NCBI GenBank assembly: GCA_019750135.1 | Contig: JAIEOV010000007.1 | Coordinates: 186,001-250,000, forward strand | Direction of reading: 5' to 3' | Source: Reyranella sp. | GTDB taxonomy: Bacteria > Pseudomonadota > Alphaproteobacteria > Reyranellales > Reyranellaceae | Length of the DNA: 64,000 nucleotides | Shown: one piece after another, positions 23,309-32,447 of the stretch | Layout: every line of letters starts with the position of its first letter | How positions within the stretch are numbered: position 1 is the stretch's first letter | Program-made: the position numbers and the translations under genes | Notes under the pieces: generated by a model | What the model was told of the DNA's origin: nothing | What the model saw: only the letters and a program-made list of their open reading frames with translations | The model's database searches: none

Positions 23309-24990
23309 TGCGCGCCAAACTTCGCGCGCGCCTCAGCCTGCGTGTAGTAGCCGCGCGCCACGTCGCGTTCGATCGCTGCCGGGTCTCGCTTGGCCGGATT
23401 GCCGAAGCCGCCGCCGCCTGGCGTCGACACGCGGACGACATCGCCGACGCCGATCTGGATGTCCTGGTCCTTGGAGAGATGCGGTGGCCGATAGGTCTTG
23501 CCGCGCTGGTTCACCTCGACGGTGTTGGTGCCGCCGTCCTGGCCGCCCAGGACGCCCTGCGGTCCGGTGCGGCCGTGATCCATCACCATGGACACACGCG
23601 CCTCTCCGCGGCGCAGCTTGATCGCGTAGTTGATGCCGAAGCCGCCGCGAAACTCGCCGGCGCCGCCCGAGCCCTCGCGCAGGGAGAACTCTTCGAACAG
23701 CACCGGATAGAACTGCTCCAGCACCTCGACCGGCGGCATCTTGGAGATGCCGATGGTCGAGCAGCCGTTGCTCAGGCCGTCGCCGCCCTGGAAGCCGCCG
23801 TAACCGCCGCCGGTGAAGAGATACATTATGTAGTTGCGGTTGCGCTCGGGATCGTAGCCGCCGACGCCGAGATTGCCCGATGTGCCCGCAGGTGCCGCAA
23901 ACAACAGGTCGGGAATCGCCTTGGTCATCGCCGCGAACACCGCCTCGGCGATGCGCTGGCTCACCTCGGCAGCGCACCCCGACACCGGCCGCGGATACTT
24001 GGCGTAAAGGAACGTGCCCTCGGGCTCGACGATCTTGAGGGGCTCGAAAGTGCCGGCGTTGATCGGGACCTCGGGGAAGATGTGCTTTACAGCGAGGTAG
24101 ATCGCCGACTTCGTCGTGGCGATGACGCTGTTCATCGGCCCGCGACACGGCGGGCTGGAGCCTGTCATGTCGAAGGTGAGATCCTCGCCCTTCTTGGTGA
24201 TCTTCATCCTGATCACCAGCGGCTCGTCGACCACGCCGTCGCTGTCGACCTGCGAGCTGCCTTCGTAGACGCCGTCGGGGATGCCGGCGATCTTGGCCCG
24301 CATCTGACGCTCCGCACGATGGCGCATCTCGGCGATCGCCTGGCGCACGACCTCCGCACCATAGCGGTCGATCAGCGCCGTCAACCGCTGCTCGCCGGTG
24401 GTGAGCGCCGCCGCCTGGGCCTTGATATCGCCGATGCGCTGGTCGGCGATGCGGATGTTCGACAGGATGATGGACAGGATCTCCTGGTCCATCTCGCCCT
24501 TCTTGAAGAATTTCACGGGCGGCAGGCGCAGGCCTTCCTGCTCGACTTCCGTGGCGCTGGCCGAGAAGCCGCCCGGCACCATGCCGCCGACATCGGGCCA
24601 ATGGCCGGTGTTGGCCAGCCAGGCGAACAGCTCGCCTTTGTAGAAGAACGGTTTCACGAACCGCACGTCCATCAGATGCGTGCCGCCGAGATAGGGATCG
24701 TTGACGATGAACACGTCGCCCGGATCGACCTTGCCGGCGTAGTGGCTCTTCACGCGCTCGATCACCGCCTGGGTCGAGAACTGCATGGTGCCGACGAACA
24801 CCGGCAGGCCGAGCTCGCCCTGCGCGATCAAGGCGCCGTCTCCGGCATCGTAGATGCCGTCCGAGCGGTCCATGCCTTCGGAGATCACCGGCGAGAAGGC
24901 CGCGCGCACGAAGGCCAAGTCCATCTCGTTGCAGACCTGGATCAGGCCGTTCTGGATGACAGTCAGCGTGACGGGATCGAGATTCGACAT
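23305..24990 (-). CDS. Hydantoinase B/oxoprolinase family protein (HyuB-like, no HyuA partner here)
   Basis: A 561-residue protein of the HyuB family, seen from LDPVTLTVIQNGLIQVCNEM at the N-terminus, FVNDPYLGGTHLMDV-type stretch (written here as DPYLGGTHLMDV), MRHRAERQMRAKIAGIPDG and GGYGGFQGGDGLSNGCSTIG, to STPGGGGFGNP near the end. HyuB normally works with HyuA as an ATP-dependent hydantoinase/oxoprolinase. No HyuA is found on either side; the gene begins 22 bp after an acyl-CoA dehydrogenase. Confidence 0.9.
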   Translation of the reverse strand: MSNLDPVTLTVIQNGLIQVCNEMDLAFVRAAFSPVISEGMDRSDGIYDAGDGALIAQGELGLPVFVGTMQFSTQAVIERVKSHYAGKVDPGDVFIVNDPYLGGTHLMDVRFVKPFFYKGELFAWLANTGHWPDVGGMVPGGFSASATEVEQEGLRLPPVKFFKKGEMDQEILSIILSNIRIADQRIGDIKAQAAALTTGEQRLTALIDRYGAEVVRQAIAEMRHRAERQMRAKIAGIPDGVYEGSSQVDSDGVVDEPLVIRMKITKKGEDLTFDMTGSSPPCRGPMNSVIATTKSAIYLAVKHIFPEVPINAGTFEPLKIVEPEGTFLYAKYPRPVSGCAAEVSQRIAEAVFAAMTKAIPDLLFAAPAGTSGNLGVGGYDPERNRNYIMYLFTGGGYGGFQGGDGLSNGCSTIGISKMPPVEVLEQFYPVLFEEFSLREGSGGAGEFRGGFGINYAIKLRRGEARVSMVMDHGRTGPQGVLGGQDGGTNTVEVNQRGKTYRPPHLSKDQDIQIGVGDVVRVSTPGGGGFGNPAKRDPAAIERDVARGYYTQAEARAKFGAQ

Positions 24991-25012
24991 GTCCTAATGA
25001 CTAACACACGAT

Positions 25013-26248
25013 TTACAACTCCACATCGCCCTTGAGCAGGCGCTGCACGATGCCGCGGTTCAGGATCTCGTTGGTGCCATCGGCGACATTGACAATGCGC
25101 AAGGAGTGCCAGGCGTGGTGCAGGCCGACCTCGTTGGTGAAGCCCATGGCGCCGTGGGTCTGCATGGCGCGATCGACGGCGCGATAGCCGACCTGCACCG
25201 AATAGGCCTTGGCCATCGACAGTTCCTTGACGGCGGGCGCACCCTGGTCGAGCAGCAGCGCGGCGTTCAGCCCCATGAGATGCGCGCCATGCAGCTCGGT
25301 AGCGCTCTCCGCCAGTGGGAAGGTCACGCCCTGGTAGTCGGCGATCGGCCGATCGAAGGCCTTGCGCGTCTTGGCGTATTCCAGGGCGAGCTCGAGCGCC
25401 CAGCGGCCGTAGCCGACAGCGCGCGCCGAATTGTAGATGCGGCCCAGCGACACGCCGTAGAGCGCGGCGGCGAAGCCCTGGTGCAGCTCGCCCACGACCT
25501 GCCAGGGTTCGACACGCACGTCCTCGAGGCGCAACTCGGCTTCGTCGCCGCCGATATGGCCGAACAGCTTTATGACGCGCTGGACCTCGAACCCGGGCGA
25601 GTCGGTGGGCACCAGGAACGCGCTGATGCCGCCGCGGCGCTGCGTGGCGCGCTCAGGATCGGTCACCGCGAAGACGATGCAGTAGTCGGCGACAGGCGCG
25701 TTTGACGTCCAGATCTTGCGGCCCGTGAGGCGCCAGCCATTGCCGTCGGGACGCGCCTTGGTGGCGAGCGCTGCGGCGTCCGAACCGGCGCCGGGCTCCG
25801 ACAGGCCGAAGCACATTGACGCCTCGCCCGCCATCATCGGCGCCAGCATGCGCTCGCGCGCTTGGTCGGTGACTTTCTCGAGCAGCCTGCTCGGCCCGAA
25901 GGCCCAGTGGCTGATGACATAGAGCATCAGCCAGTTCTGCGGCCCGCACAGCCGGAACAGCGCCTCCCAGCCGACATAATAGGCAAGGTGCCCCAACCCG
26001 CCGCCGCCCAGCGATTCGGGCACGCACATGTTGTAGTAGCCGGCCTTGGCCGAGACGCGCCGCACGTCGTCGATCAACGCCTTCAGGGCATCTGAAAACC
26101 GCCCGTCCTCGCGATAGCGCCGCCGCGGATCCTCGAACAGGTCATGGTGCGCGGCGTGGCGCGGCAGGATTTCCTTGCGCGCGAAGTCGAGCAGGCCGTC
26201 GCGAACGGCGCGCACGTCCTCCGGCAGTTCCCAGGCAATGGCGGACAC
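25013..26248 (-). CDS. Acyl-CoA dehydrogenase
   Basis: A 411-residue FAD enzyme with the three-part ACAD plan: helical N-domain, FGLSEPGAGSDAAALATKA-type flavin motif (about residues 140-158), KIWTSNAPVADYCIVFAV in the beta domain, and a C-domain with DRPIADYQGVTFPLAE, HGAMGFTNEVGLHHAWHSLR and VADGTNEI. It starts at a GTG with GGAGGTATTTCG ahead. First gene of the operon with HyuB, a secreted protein and asparaginase. Substrate chain type unknown. Confidence 0.92.
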   Translation of the reverse strand: MSAIAWELPEDVRAVRDGLLDFARKEILPRHAAHHDLFEDPRRRYREDGRFSDALKALIDDVRRVSAKAGYYNMCVPESLGGGGLGHLAYYVGWEALFRLCGPQNWLMLYVISHWAFGPSRLLEKVTDQARERMLAPMMAGEASMCFGLSEPGAGSDAAALATKARPDGNGWRLTGRKIWTSNAPVADYCIVFAVTDPERATQRRGGISAFLVPTDSPGFEVQRVIKLFGHIGGDEAELRLEDVRVEPWQVVGELHQGFAAALYGVSLGRIYNSARAVGYGRWALELALEYAKTRKAFDRPIADYQGVTFPLAESATELHGAHLMGLNAALLLDQGAPAVKELSMAKAYSVQVGYRAVDRAMQTHGAMGFTNEVGLHHAWHSLRIVNVADGTNEILNRGIVQRLLKGDVEL

Positions 26249-26435
26249 CGAAATACCTCCGTAACGCCGATGTGGTCATTCTCGGGGGCATTGTTGGCAC
26301 GGTCCCTGCGGGGTGCCAGCGCCGAGAGATCGGGCAAACCGCGATACGAGACCTGCATTGCGGACTGGCGGCAAAGCCCGGTCGATACGATATGATAAAG
26401 ACCTTACCTCCCAACCCTTTCCGCACGGACAGCCC

Positions 26436-28772
26436 ATGAACGCGCCGATGGCCGCGAACGACCTCAATTTGATGAAATTCGGCATCGGCCAGCCGGTGCC
26501 GCGGCAGGAGGACCCCACCCTGCAGCGCGGCGAGGGCCGTTACACCGACGATCTCAGTCTGCCCAACCAGGCCTGGTGCTACATGGTGCGCAGCCAGATG
26601 GCGCACGGGATCATCAAGAGCATCGACACCAGCGAGGCCAAGAGCATGCCGGGCGTCCTCGGCGTGTGGACCGGCAAGGACCTGAACGAGGCCGGCTACG
26701 GGCCGCTCAAGACCCTGATTCCCGTGCCGAACCGCGACGGCACGCCGATGAAGATGCCGACGCGCCATTCGCTCGCCACCGACAAGGTCCGGTTCGTCGG
26801 CGACCCGGTGGCGTTCGTCGTCGCCGAGACCCTGGCCCAGGCCAAGGACGCGGCCGAAGCGGTGATGGTCGACATCGAGCAGCTGCCGGCCGTCACCGAC
26901 GCACGCGAGGCGACCCAGGCCGGCGCACCGCTGGTGTTCGACGAAGCGCCGGGCAACATCTGCGTCGACTACCTCTACGGCGACACCGCGAAGGTGGCCG
27001 AGGCCTTTGCCGCGGCCGCACACGTCACGCGCCTACGCCTGGTCAGCAACCGCATCGTCGTCTGCGCCATGGAGCCGCGCTCGGCGCTCGCCGAATACGA
27101 CGCCACGAGCGACCGCTACATCCTGCGCTGCGGCAACCAGGGCGCCTTCGGCCTGAAGCACCAGATGGCCGATCTGCTCAAGATCAAGCCCGACCAGATG
27201 CGCATCTTGACCGGCAATGTCGGCGGCTCGTTCGGCATGAAGGGCTCGCCCTACCCCGAGTATGCCGGGCTGTTCCATGCCGCGAAGATCATCGGCCGTC
27301 CGGTGAAATGGACCGACGAGCGCTCGGGCTCGTTCCTGAGCGACCAGCATGGCCGCGACCACGACTTCGACGCCGAGATGGCGCTCGACAAGGACGGCCG
27401 GTTCCTCGCCGTGCGTCTCACGGGCTTCGCCAATGTCGGCGCCTATCTCGCCAATGTCGGTCCGCTGATGGGCTCGATGGGCGTCACGCGCAATCTCGCC
27501 GCGATCTATCGCACGCCGCTGATCGAGGTCGCGACCAAGGTCGCCTTCACCAACACCTCGCCGGTCGGCGCCTATCGCGGTGCCGGGCGGCCCGAGGCCA
27601 ACTACTTCATGGAGAGGCTGATCGACACGGCGGCGCGCGAGATGGGCATCGACAAGGTCGAGATGCGCAAGCGCAACCACATCAAGCCGGAGGAGATGCC
27701 CTTCAAAACCGCCTCGGGCACGACCTACGACAGCGGCGAGTTCACGGCCCTGCTCGACAAGGCGTTGACGCTGGCCGACGTCGCGGGCTTCGAGGCGCGC
27801 AAGGCCGAAAGCAAGCAGCGCGGCAAGCTGCGCGGCCTGGGCATCGGCGACTTCCTCGAGGTCACCGCGCCGCCGATGAAGGAGATGGGCGGCATCCGCT
27901 TCGAGCCCAACGGCGACGTCTCGATCATCACCGGCACGCTGGACTACGGCCAGGGCCACTGGTCGGCCTTCGCGCAGGTGCTGACCGAGAAGCTGGGCGT
28001 GCCGTTCCACAGGATCAAGTTGATCCAGGGCGACAGCGATCTCCTGATCGCGGGCGGCGGCACCGGCGGCTCGAAGTCGATCATGGCGAGCGGGGCGGCC
28101 ATCGTCGAAGCCTCCGACAAGGTGATCGACAAGGGCAAGCAGATCGCGGGCGTCGCGCTCGAAGCCTCGCCGGTCGATATCGAGTTCAAGCGCGGCCGCT
28201 TCACCATCGTCGGCACCGACCGCGGAGTCGGAATCATGGAGCTGGCCGAGCGCCTGCGCGGCGGGATGAAGCTGCCCGAGGGTGTGCCGGACACGCTCGA
28301 CGTCAGCCACGTCCACGAGGCCGCGCCGTCGGCCTTCCCCAACGGCGCGCATGTCGCCGAGGTCGAGATCGATCCCGACACCGGCTGGGTCGATGTCGTG
28401 AAGTACACCATGGTCAGCGACTTCGGCACGGTCATCAATCCGCTGCTGGTCGAGGGCCAGAGCCATGGCGGCGTCGTGCAGGGCATCGGCCAGGCGCTGT
28501 TCGAGCGCACGGTCTACAGCGAGGACGGCCAGTTCATGACCGGCAGCTTCACCGACTACGCGCTGCCGCGGGCCTCCGACACGCCGTTCTTCACCATGGG
28601 CTACCACTCGGTGCCGGCCAAGACCAACGTGCTGGGCGCCAAGGGCTGCGGCGAGGCGGGCTGCGCCGGCTCGCTGCCGTCGGTGATGAACGCGATCTCC
28701 GATGCGCTGGGCGGCAAGCACATTAATATGCCGGCCACACCCGAGCGCGTGTGGGAGGCGCTGCATTCCTGA
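26436..28772 (+). CDS. Xanthine dehydrogenase-family molybdenum-cofactor-binding subunit (form II CoxL-like)
   Basis: A 778-residue protein of the aerobic CO dehydrogenase/xanthine oxidase large subunit family. It has the N-terminal ab-hammerhead domain (EDPTLQRGEGRYTDDL) and the Moco-binding domains: VGGSFGMKGSPYPEYAGLF, PVGAYRGAGRPEA (form II active-site loop, not the AYRCSFR of true CODH), TLDYGQGHWSAFAQVL and KGCGEAGCAGSLPSV with the catalytic Glu. The FAD and 2Fe-2S subunits normally encoded next to it are absent from the window. ATG preferred over an earlier upstream start because of the conserved N-terminus. Confidence 0.93.
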   Translation: MNAPMAANDLNLMKFGIGQPVPRQEDPTLQRGEGRYTDDLSLPNQAWCYMVRSQMAHGIIKSIDTSEAKSMPGVLGVWTGKDLNEAGYGPLKTLIPVPNRDGTPMKMPTRHSLATDKVRFVGDPVAFVVAETLAQAKDAAEAVMVDIEQLPAVTDAREATQAGAPLVFDEAPGNICVDYLYGDTAKVAEAFAAAAHVTRLRLVSNRIVVCAMEPRSALAEYDATSDRYILRCGNQGAFGLKHQMADLLKIKPDQMRILTGNVGGSFGMKGSPYPEYAGLFHAAKIIGRPVKWTDERSGSFLSDQHGRDHDFDAEMALDKDGRFLAVRLTGFANVGAYLANVGPLMGSMGVTRNLAAIYRTPLIEVATKVAFTNTSPVGAYRGAGRPEANYFMERLIDTAAREMGIDKVEMRKRNHIKPEEMPFKTASGTTYDSGEFTALLDKALTLADVAGFEARKAESKQRGKLRGLGIGDFLEVTAPPMKEMGGIRFEPNGDVSIITGTLDYGQGHWSAFAQVLTEKLGVPFHRIKLIQGDSDLLIAGGGTGGSKSIMASGAAIVEASDKVIDKGKQIAGVALEASPVDIEFKRGRFTIVGTDRGVGIMELAERLRGGMKLPEGVPDTLDVSHVHEAAPSAFPNGAHVAEVEIDPDTGWVDVVKYTMVSDFGTVINPLLVEGQSHGGVVQGIGQALFERTVYSEDGQFMTGSFTDYALPRASDTPFFTMGYHSVPAKTNVLGAKGCGEAGCAGSLPSVMNAISDALGGKHINMPATPERVWEALHS

Positions 28773-30184
28773 GTGCTGATGTTGCCATCGTCGGCTGTGG
28801 GCCGGTCGGCGCGCTTCTAGCGAACCTACTGGGTCAGAGCGGGCTCGCGGTCGATGTCTACGACCGCGAGCGCGAGATCTTTCCTCTGCCGCGCGCCGTG
28901 CATTTCGACGGCGAGGTCATGCGCATCTTCCAGAGCGCCGGACTCGCCGAGAAGATCGCCAACGTCGCCCGCGCCTCCTCGCGCGGCATGCATTTCGTGA
29001 ACGGTGACGGGCGCACGCTCATGGTCCGTCGCGGCATCGACGGGCCGGGACCGCACGGCTGGGCCGGCAACTGGTACTTCCATCAGCCCATCCTCGAAGC
29101 CGTGCTGCGCGAAGGCCTGAAGCGCTTCGCCAATGTGCGTGTCCATCTCGGCCACGAAGTGGCGTCGGTCGACGATCTCGACGCGCGCTACGTCGTCGGC
29201 TGCGACGGCGCGCGCTCGTTGGTGCGCCAGGCGATCGGCAGCCACCACGTCGATCTCGGCCTGCACCAACCCTGGCTGGTCGTCGACCTCCTATGCGATC
29301 CGACGAGCGCTCGAGTTAAGGCGCTGCCCGACTACACGATCCAGCTCTGCGATCCGGCGCGGCCGATGACGGTGGTGAATGTCGGCGGCGAGCGGCGGCG
29401 TTGGGAGATCATGCTGATGCCGGGCGATGCGCCAGCGCGACTCACCGATCCCGACATCTTCTGGCCGATGATGGCGCGCTGGCTGGGGCCCGATGATGCG
29501 CGGCTGGAGCGCGCCGCCGTCTACACCTTCCATTCGGTGGTGCAACAGGGTTGGCGCGAGGGCCGGCTGCTGCTGGCCGGCGACGCCTGCCACCAGACGC
29601 CGCCGTTCCTCGGCCAAGGCATGTGTGCGGGCATGCGCGACGCCGCCAACCTCGCCTGGAAACTCGTGGCGGTCATCAAGGACGAGGCACCGGACTCGCT
29701 GCTCGACACCTACGAGAGCGAGCGCTTGCCGCATGTGCGGACCTTCATCGATCTCGCCGTGAAGCTCGGCGGCGTGCTGCAGGAAACCGATCCTGCGGCG
29801 GCAGCCGAACGCGATCGCCGCTTCGAAGCGGGCGCCGAAATGTTCGATTTCCCGCAGCCACAGCTCGGCCCGGGCTTCCGCCTCGACGCGCCTGCGCCCG
29901 TCGGCACGATCTTCCCTCAGCCGCACCTGTCCGACGGCCGCCTGATGGATGAGGCGATCGGCCAGCGTTTCGCGGTCATCGGCGAGCCGGCGCTGCTGAA
30001 TGGCCTTGCGACCGAGGCGGTGCTGCTACCCGGTGTCGGACTGGACTGGCTCGCCAGGAACGACGTGCGCGCCGCGATCCTGCGTCCCGACCGATACGTC
30101 TTCGCCCTGGTCCGTGATCATGAGGCGCTGGTCGCCAGCCTCCGTCAGTCTTCCATGCGCCAGCCGTCGCACGTCGTCAGCTGA
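28751..30184 (+). CDS. FAD-dependent aromatic hydroxylase (MhpA-type)
   Basis: A 477-residue flavoprotein monooxygenase. The FAD loop VAIVGCGPVGALLANLLG starts near residue 11, FDGEVMRIFQSAGL and YVVGCDGARSLVRQAIG (DG motif) follow, and LAGDACHQTPPFLGQGMCAGMRDAANLAWK is split here as LAGDACHQTPPFLGQGM and AGMRDAANLAWK. These are hallmarks of 3-(3-hydroxyphenyl)propionate hydroxylase-type enzymes. The GTG start overlaps the CoxL-like gene by 22 bp; a CTG at 28769 is an alternative. It overlaps the convergent SH3-like gene by 40 bp. Confidence 0.88.
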   Translation: MGGAAFLSADVAIVGCGPVGALLANLLGQSGLAVDVYDREREIFPLPRAVHFDGEVMRIFQSAGLAEKIANVARASSRGMHFVNGDGRTLMVRRGIDGPGPHGWAGNWYFHQPILEAVLREGLKRFANVRVHLGHEVASVDDLDARYVVGCDGARSLVRQAIGSHHVDLGLHQPWLVVDLLCDPTSARVKALPDYTIQLCDPARPMTVVNVGGERRRWEIMLMPGDAPARLTDPDIFWPMMARWLGPDDARLERAAVYTFHSVVQQGWREGRLLLAGDACHQTPPFLGQGMCAGMRDAANLAWKLVAVIKDEAPDSLLDTYESERLPHVRTFIDLAVKLGGVLQETDPAAAAERDRRFEAGAEMFDFPQPQLGPGFRLDAPAPVGTIFPQPHLSDGRLMDEAIGQRFAVIGEPALLNGLATEAVLLPGVGLDWLARNDVRAAILRPDRYVFALVRDHEALVASLRQSSMRQPSHVVS

Positions 30185-30744
30185 GCGGAGCACGGCGCGA
30201 ACGACCAGCCACGCAGCGTCTTGCCGCCGATCGGCGTGGCCGTGACCTCGACATACTTGCCCTCGCAGCCATGGATCGCAGATACCGCGACGCTGTCGGG
30301 TCCCCAGTTGTCGCCCTTGAAGCGCGCCACAGCCTGCGTATCGCGGCGCGGCCCCGAGCGAAGCGGCACAGTAGCGAGCTGGGCGCCGACCAGCCCTCCC
30401 CAGATCCAGCCTCGGCCATCAGCGGCATGCTCGGCATCCAGTTTCATGCCGTTCGCGGGATTGGGGTCCTTGATCAGAAGCCAGCCACCCTTGGACCCGA
30501 CGATGTCGAACTCCACGCCGGTCCATTCATCCGCTGCGATCCTGGTGAGCGGCGCGAGATGGCCGATCACGGGCGCGTCGACGCGCGGCGCGTTCCGGAT
30601 GTTGGTGCCCTTGGGATCCTTGTCCTTGGCCCAGCCGCGCGCCTCGCATTGCGTGGCGCCGGCCGTATCGAGCGGTGCCGCCGCGGCCTGCGTCGTGGCC
30701 AGGGCGGCCCCCAGCAACACGACGGTCAGGCGCGGCGCGCGCAT
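30145..30744 (-). CDS. Secreted SH3-like domain protein, unknown function
   Basis: A 199-residue protein with an N-terminal signal peptide (MRAPRLTVVLLGAALATTQA, cleavage likely after the following AAA). The mature part looks like bacterial SH3 (SH3_3-type) domain proteins: GTNIRNAPRVDAPVIGHLAP, VEFDIVGSKGGWLLIKDPN and WIWGGLVGAQLATVPLRS. A second half contains CEGKYVEVTA and a C-terminal Cys pair (FAPCSAQLTTC) that could form a disulfide. It follows the DUF35 gene by 5 bp. Possibly a cell-wall-associated protein; no partner is evident. Confidence 0.7.
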   Translation of the reverse strand: MRAPRLTVVLLGAALATTQAAAAPLDTAGATQCEARGWAKDKDPKGTNIRNAPRVDAPVIGHLAPLTRIAADEWTGVEFDIVGSKGGWLLIKDPNPANGMKLDAEHAADGRGWIWGGLVGAQLATVPLRSGPRRDTQAVARFKGDNWGPDSVAVSAIHGCEGKYVEVTATPIGGKTLRGWSFAPCSAQLTTCDGWRMED

Positions 30745-30749
30745 CGCCG

Positions 30750-31148
30750 TCAGGCCGGCGTGAACATCGGCAGCGGCGGGCCGTCGCCCTCGGTCGGCTT
30801 GAACACGACCTTCACCGGCTGCTCGCACTTCAGCTTGTCGAAATCGCAGTCGACGATGTTGGTCACCATGCGCGGACCCTCCGCCAGCGTGACGTAGGCC
30901 ATGGCGTACGGCACCGGCGCCCGGCGCATCACGCTGTAGGAGTAGATCGTACCCTTGCCCGAGGCCTCGATCCATTCCGTCTTGTCGCTGAAGCAGAATG
31001 GACAGATCGTGCGCGGATAGTGGTGCAGCTCGCCGCAGCTCGTGCACTTGCGGATCAGCAGCTTGCCCTGGGCGGCAGCGTCCCAATAGGCCTGGGTCTC
31101 CTGGCTAACGGAAGGAGCCGGCAGCTTGCGCTCTTTCGTATCGGCCAT
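30750..31148 (-). CDS. Zn-ribbon/OB-fold protein (DUF35 family)
   Basis: A 132-residue protein with an N-terminal rubredoxin-like zinc ribbon (CTSCGELHHYPRTICPFCF) followed by an OB fold (GTIYSYSVMRRAPVPYAMAY). DUF35 proteins are partners of SCP2-type thiolases; in steroid side-chain degradation the pair acts as an acyl-CoA-associated aldolase or hydratase. The thiolase-like gene lies immediately upstream with 3 bp between, consistent with a complex. Confidence 0.85.
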   Translation of the reverse strand: MADTKERKLPAPSVSQETQAYWDAAAQGKLLIRKCTSCGELHHYPRTICPFCFSDKTEWIEASGKGTIYSYSVMRRAPVPYAMAYVTLAEGPRMVTNIVDCDFDKLKCEQPVKVVFKPTEGDGPPLPMFTPA

Positions 31149-31151
31149 GAC

Positions 31152-32324
31152 TTACTCCCTCTCCAGAATGACGGTACCGCTGCCGTGGCGCAGGCCGAGC
31201 GAGCCGCCTGTGCCGTGTGCCAAAGCGAGATCGCAGTTCTTCACCTGCACCTTGGGATGCGCCTCACCGCGCAACTGGCGGACGGCTTCGAGGACCTTGG
31301 TGAGGCCACCGCGGTTGGCGGGATGGTTGCTGCAGAGCCCGCCGCCGTCGGTATTGAAGGGCAGCTTTCCCACGCCCGAGATCAGGTTGCCGTCGGCCAC
31401 CAGCTTGCCGCCCTTGCCCTTCTCGGCAAAGCCCAGGTCCTCGAGCTGCATCAGCACGGTGATGGTGAAGCTGTCGTAGATCGACACGTATTTCATGTCG
31501 CTGGGCTTCACGCCCGCCTCGGCAAATGCCGTCGCACCGCTGAAGCGCGCGCCCGAGTAGGTCAGGTCGACCTTGCCGCCCATCTGGGTCTTCACGAATT
31601 CGCCGGCACCGATCAGCTTGACCTTGGGACGCTTGAGCGACTTCGCGATCTCGGGCGCCACCACGACGATGGCGCCGCCGCCGTCGGTGATGACGCAGCA
31701 GTCGAGCCGGTGCAGCGGATCGGAGATCATCGGCGAGTTCACGACGTCCTCGACCGTGACCACGTCGCGCAGCAGCGCGTGCTCGTTGTATTGCGCGTGG
31801 TGCGAGGCGGCGACCTTGATCCAGGCAAGCTGCTCGGAGGTCGTGCCGAACTCGTGCATGTGGCGCATGGCGCACATGGCATACATGTTCACCACCGTCG
31901 GCCCGTAGGGGAACTCGAAGGGCTCGTCGGGCGTCGGCGTGCCGCCGCGCGAGCGCGGCACGGTGCCGGTGGCCATGCCCTCGGCGCGCGGCCGGCCGGC
32001 GAGCGTGATCAGCGCCACCTTGCACTTGCCCATCGCGATCGCCTCGGCGGCGTGGGCGACATGGAGCAGGTAGGAGGAGCCGCCGGTATCGGTCGAATCG
32101 ACGTGGCGCGGCTTCAGGCCCATGTACTCGACCATGGACATCGGCCCCAGGCCGGGCGCGTCGCCGGCGCAGAAATAGCCGTCGACGTCGTCCTTGGTGA
32201 GACCGGCATCCTCCAGCGCGCCCTTGGCGACCTGGGCGTGGATTTGCGCCAGCGAAATGTCCTTGGCGAGCCGCGTCGGGTGCTCGTAGATGCCGGCAAT
32301 GTAGGCTTTGCCCTTGATGCTCAT
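31152..32324 (-). CDS. SCP2-type thiolase-like protein (probable acyl-CoA retro-aldolase subunit)
   Basis: A 390-residue thiolase-fold protein. The normal active-site Cys near the first helix is missing: the corresponding stretch reads VDSTDTGGSSYLLHVAHAAE. The second half has LAHGTGGSLGLRHGSGT, where thiolases have the CxG-containing motif. Such proteins (Ltp2-like) work with DUF35 partners as retro-aldolases rather than thiolases. Start preceded by GAGAGGGAG. It and the DUF35 gene were probably one operon. Confidence 0.85.
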   Translation of the reverse strand: MSIKGKAYIAGIYEHPTRLAKDISLAQIHAQVAKGALEDAGLTKDDVDGYFCAGDAPGLGPMSMVEYMGLKPRHVDSTDTGGSSYLLHVAHAAEAIAMGKCKVALITLAGRPRAEGMATGTVPRSRGGTPTPDEPFEFPYGPTVVNMYAMCAMRHMHEFGTTSEQLAWIKVAASHHAQYNEHALLRDVVTVEDVVNSPMISDPLHRLDCCVITDGGGAIVVVAPEIAKSLKRPKVKLIGAGEFVKTQMGGKVDLTYSGARFSGATAFAEAGVKPSDMKYVSIYDSFTITVLMQLEDLGFAEKGKGGKLVADGNLISGVGKLPFNTDGGGLCSNHPANRGGLTKVLEAVRQLRGEAHPKVQVKNCDLALAHGTGGSLGLRHGSGTVILERE

Positions 32325-32447
32325 CGGCGGGCCAACTCCCTCTCTATGTTGCACTGCATCGTGGGCGATTAGGAGCTCACGGAAAAGCGACAACTTCCGC
32401 CCTGAAAAACCATGCTATCGTTTGGCCAACCAACAAAGGGGGGGCGC

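Noticed and set aside
23308..25035. A 575-codon open frame on the plus strand opposite the HyuB gene
   Set aside because: Composition is antisense-like (rich in Ala, Arg, Asp, His, Gly) and no domain is seen; HyuB is firmly supported.
26249..26435. Start of the CoxL-like gene at 26313, adding 41 residues
   Set aside because: The extra residues are not family-like; the ATG at 26436 gives the conserved N-terminus.
30145..31086. A 313-codon frame reaching from the SH3-like gene upstream into the DUF35 gene
   Set aside because: The upstream part is antisense to or in another frame of the DUF35 gene; the signal-peptide Met at 30744 is the likely start.
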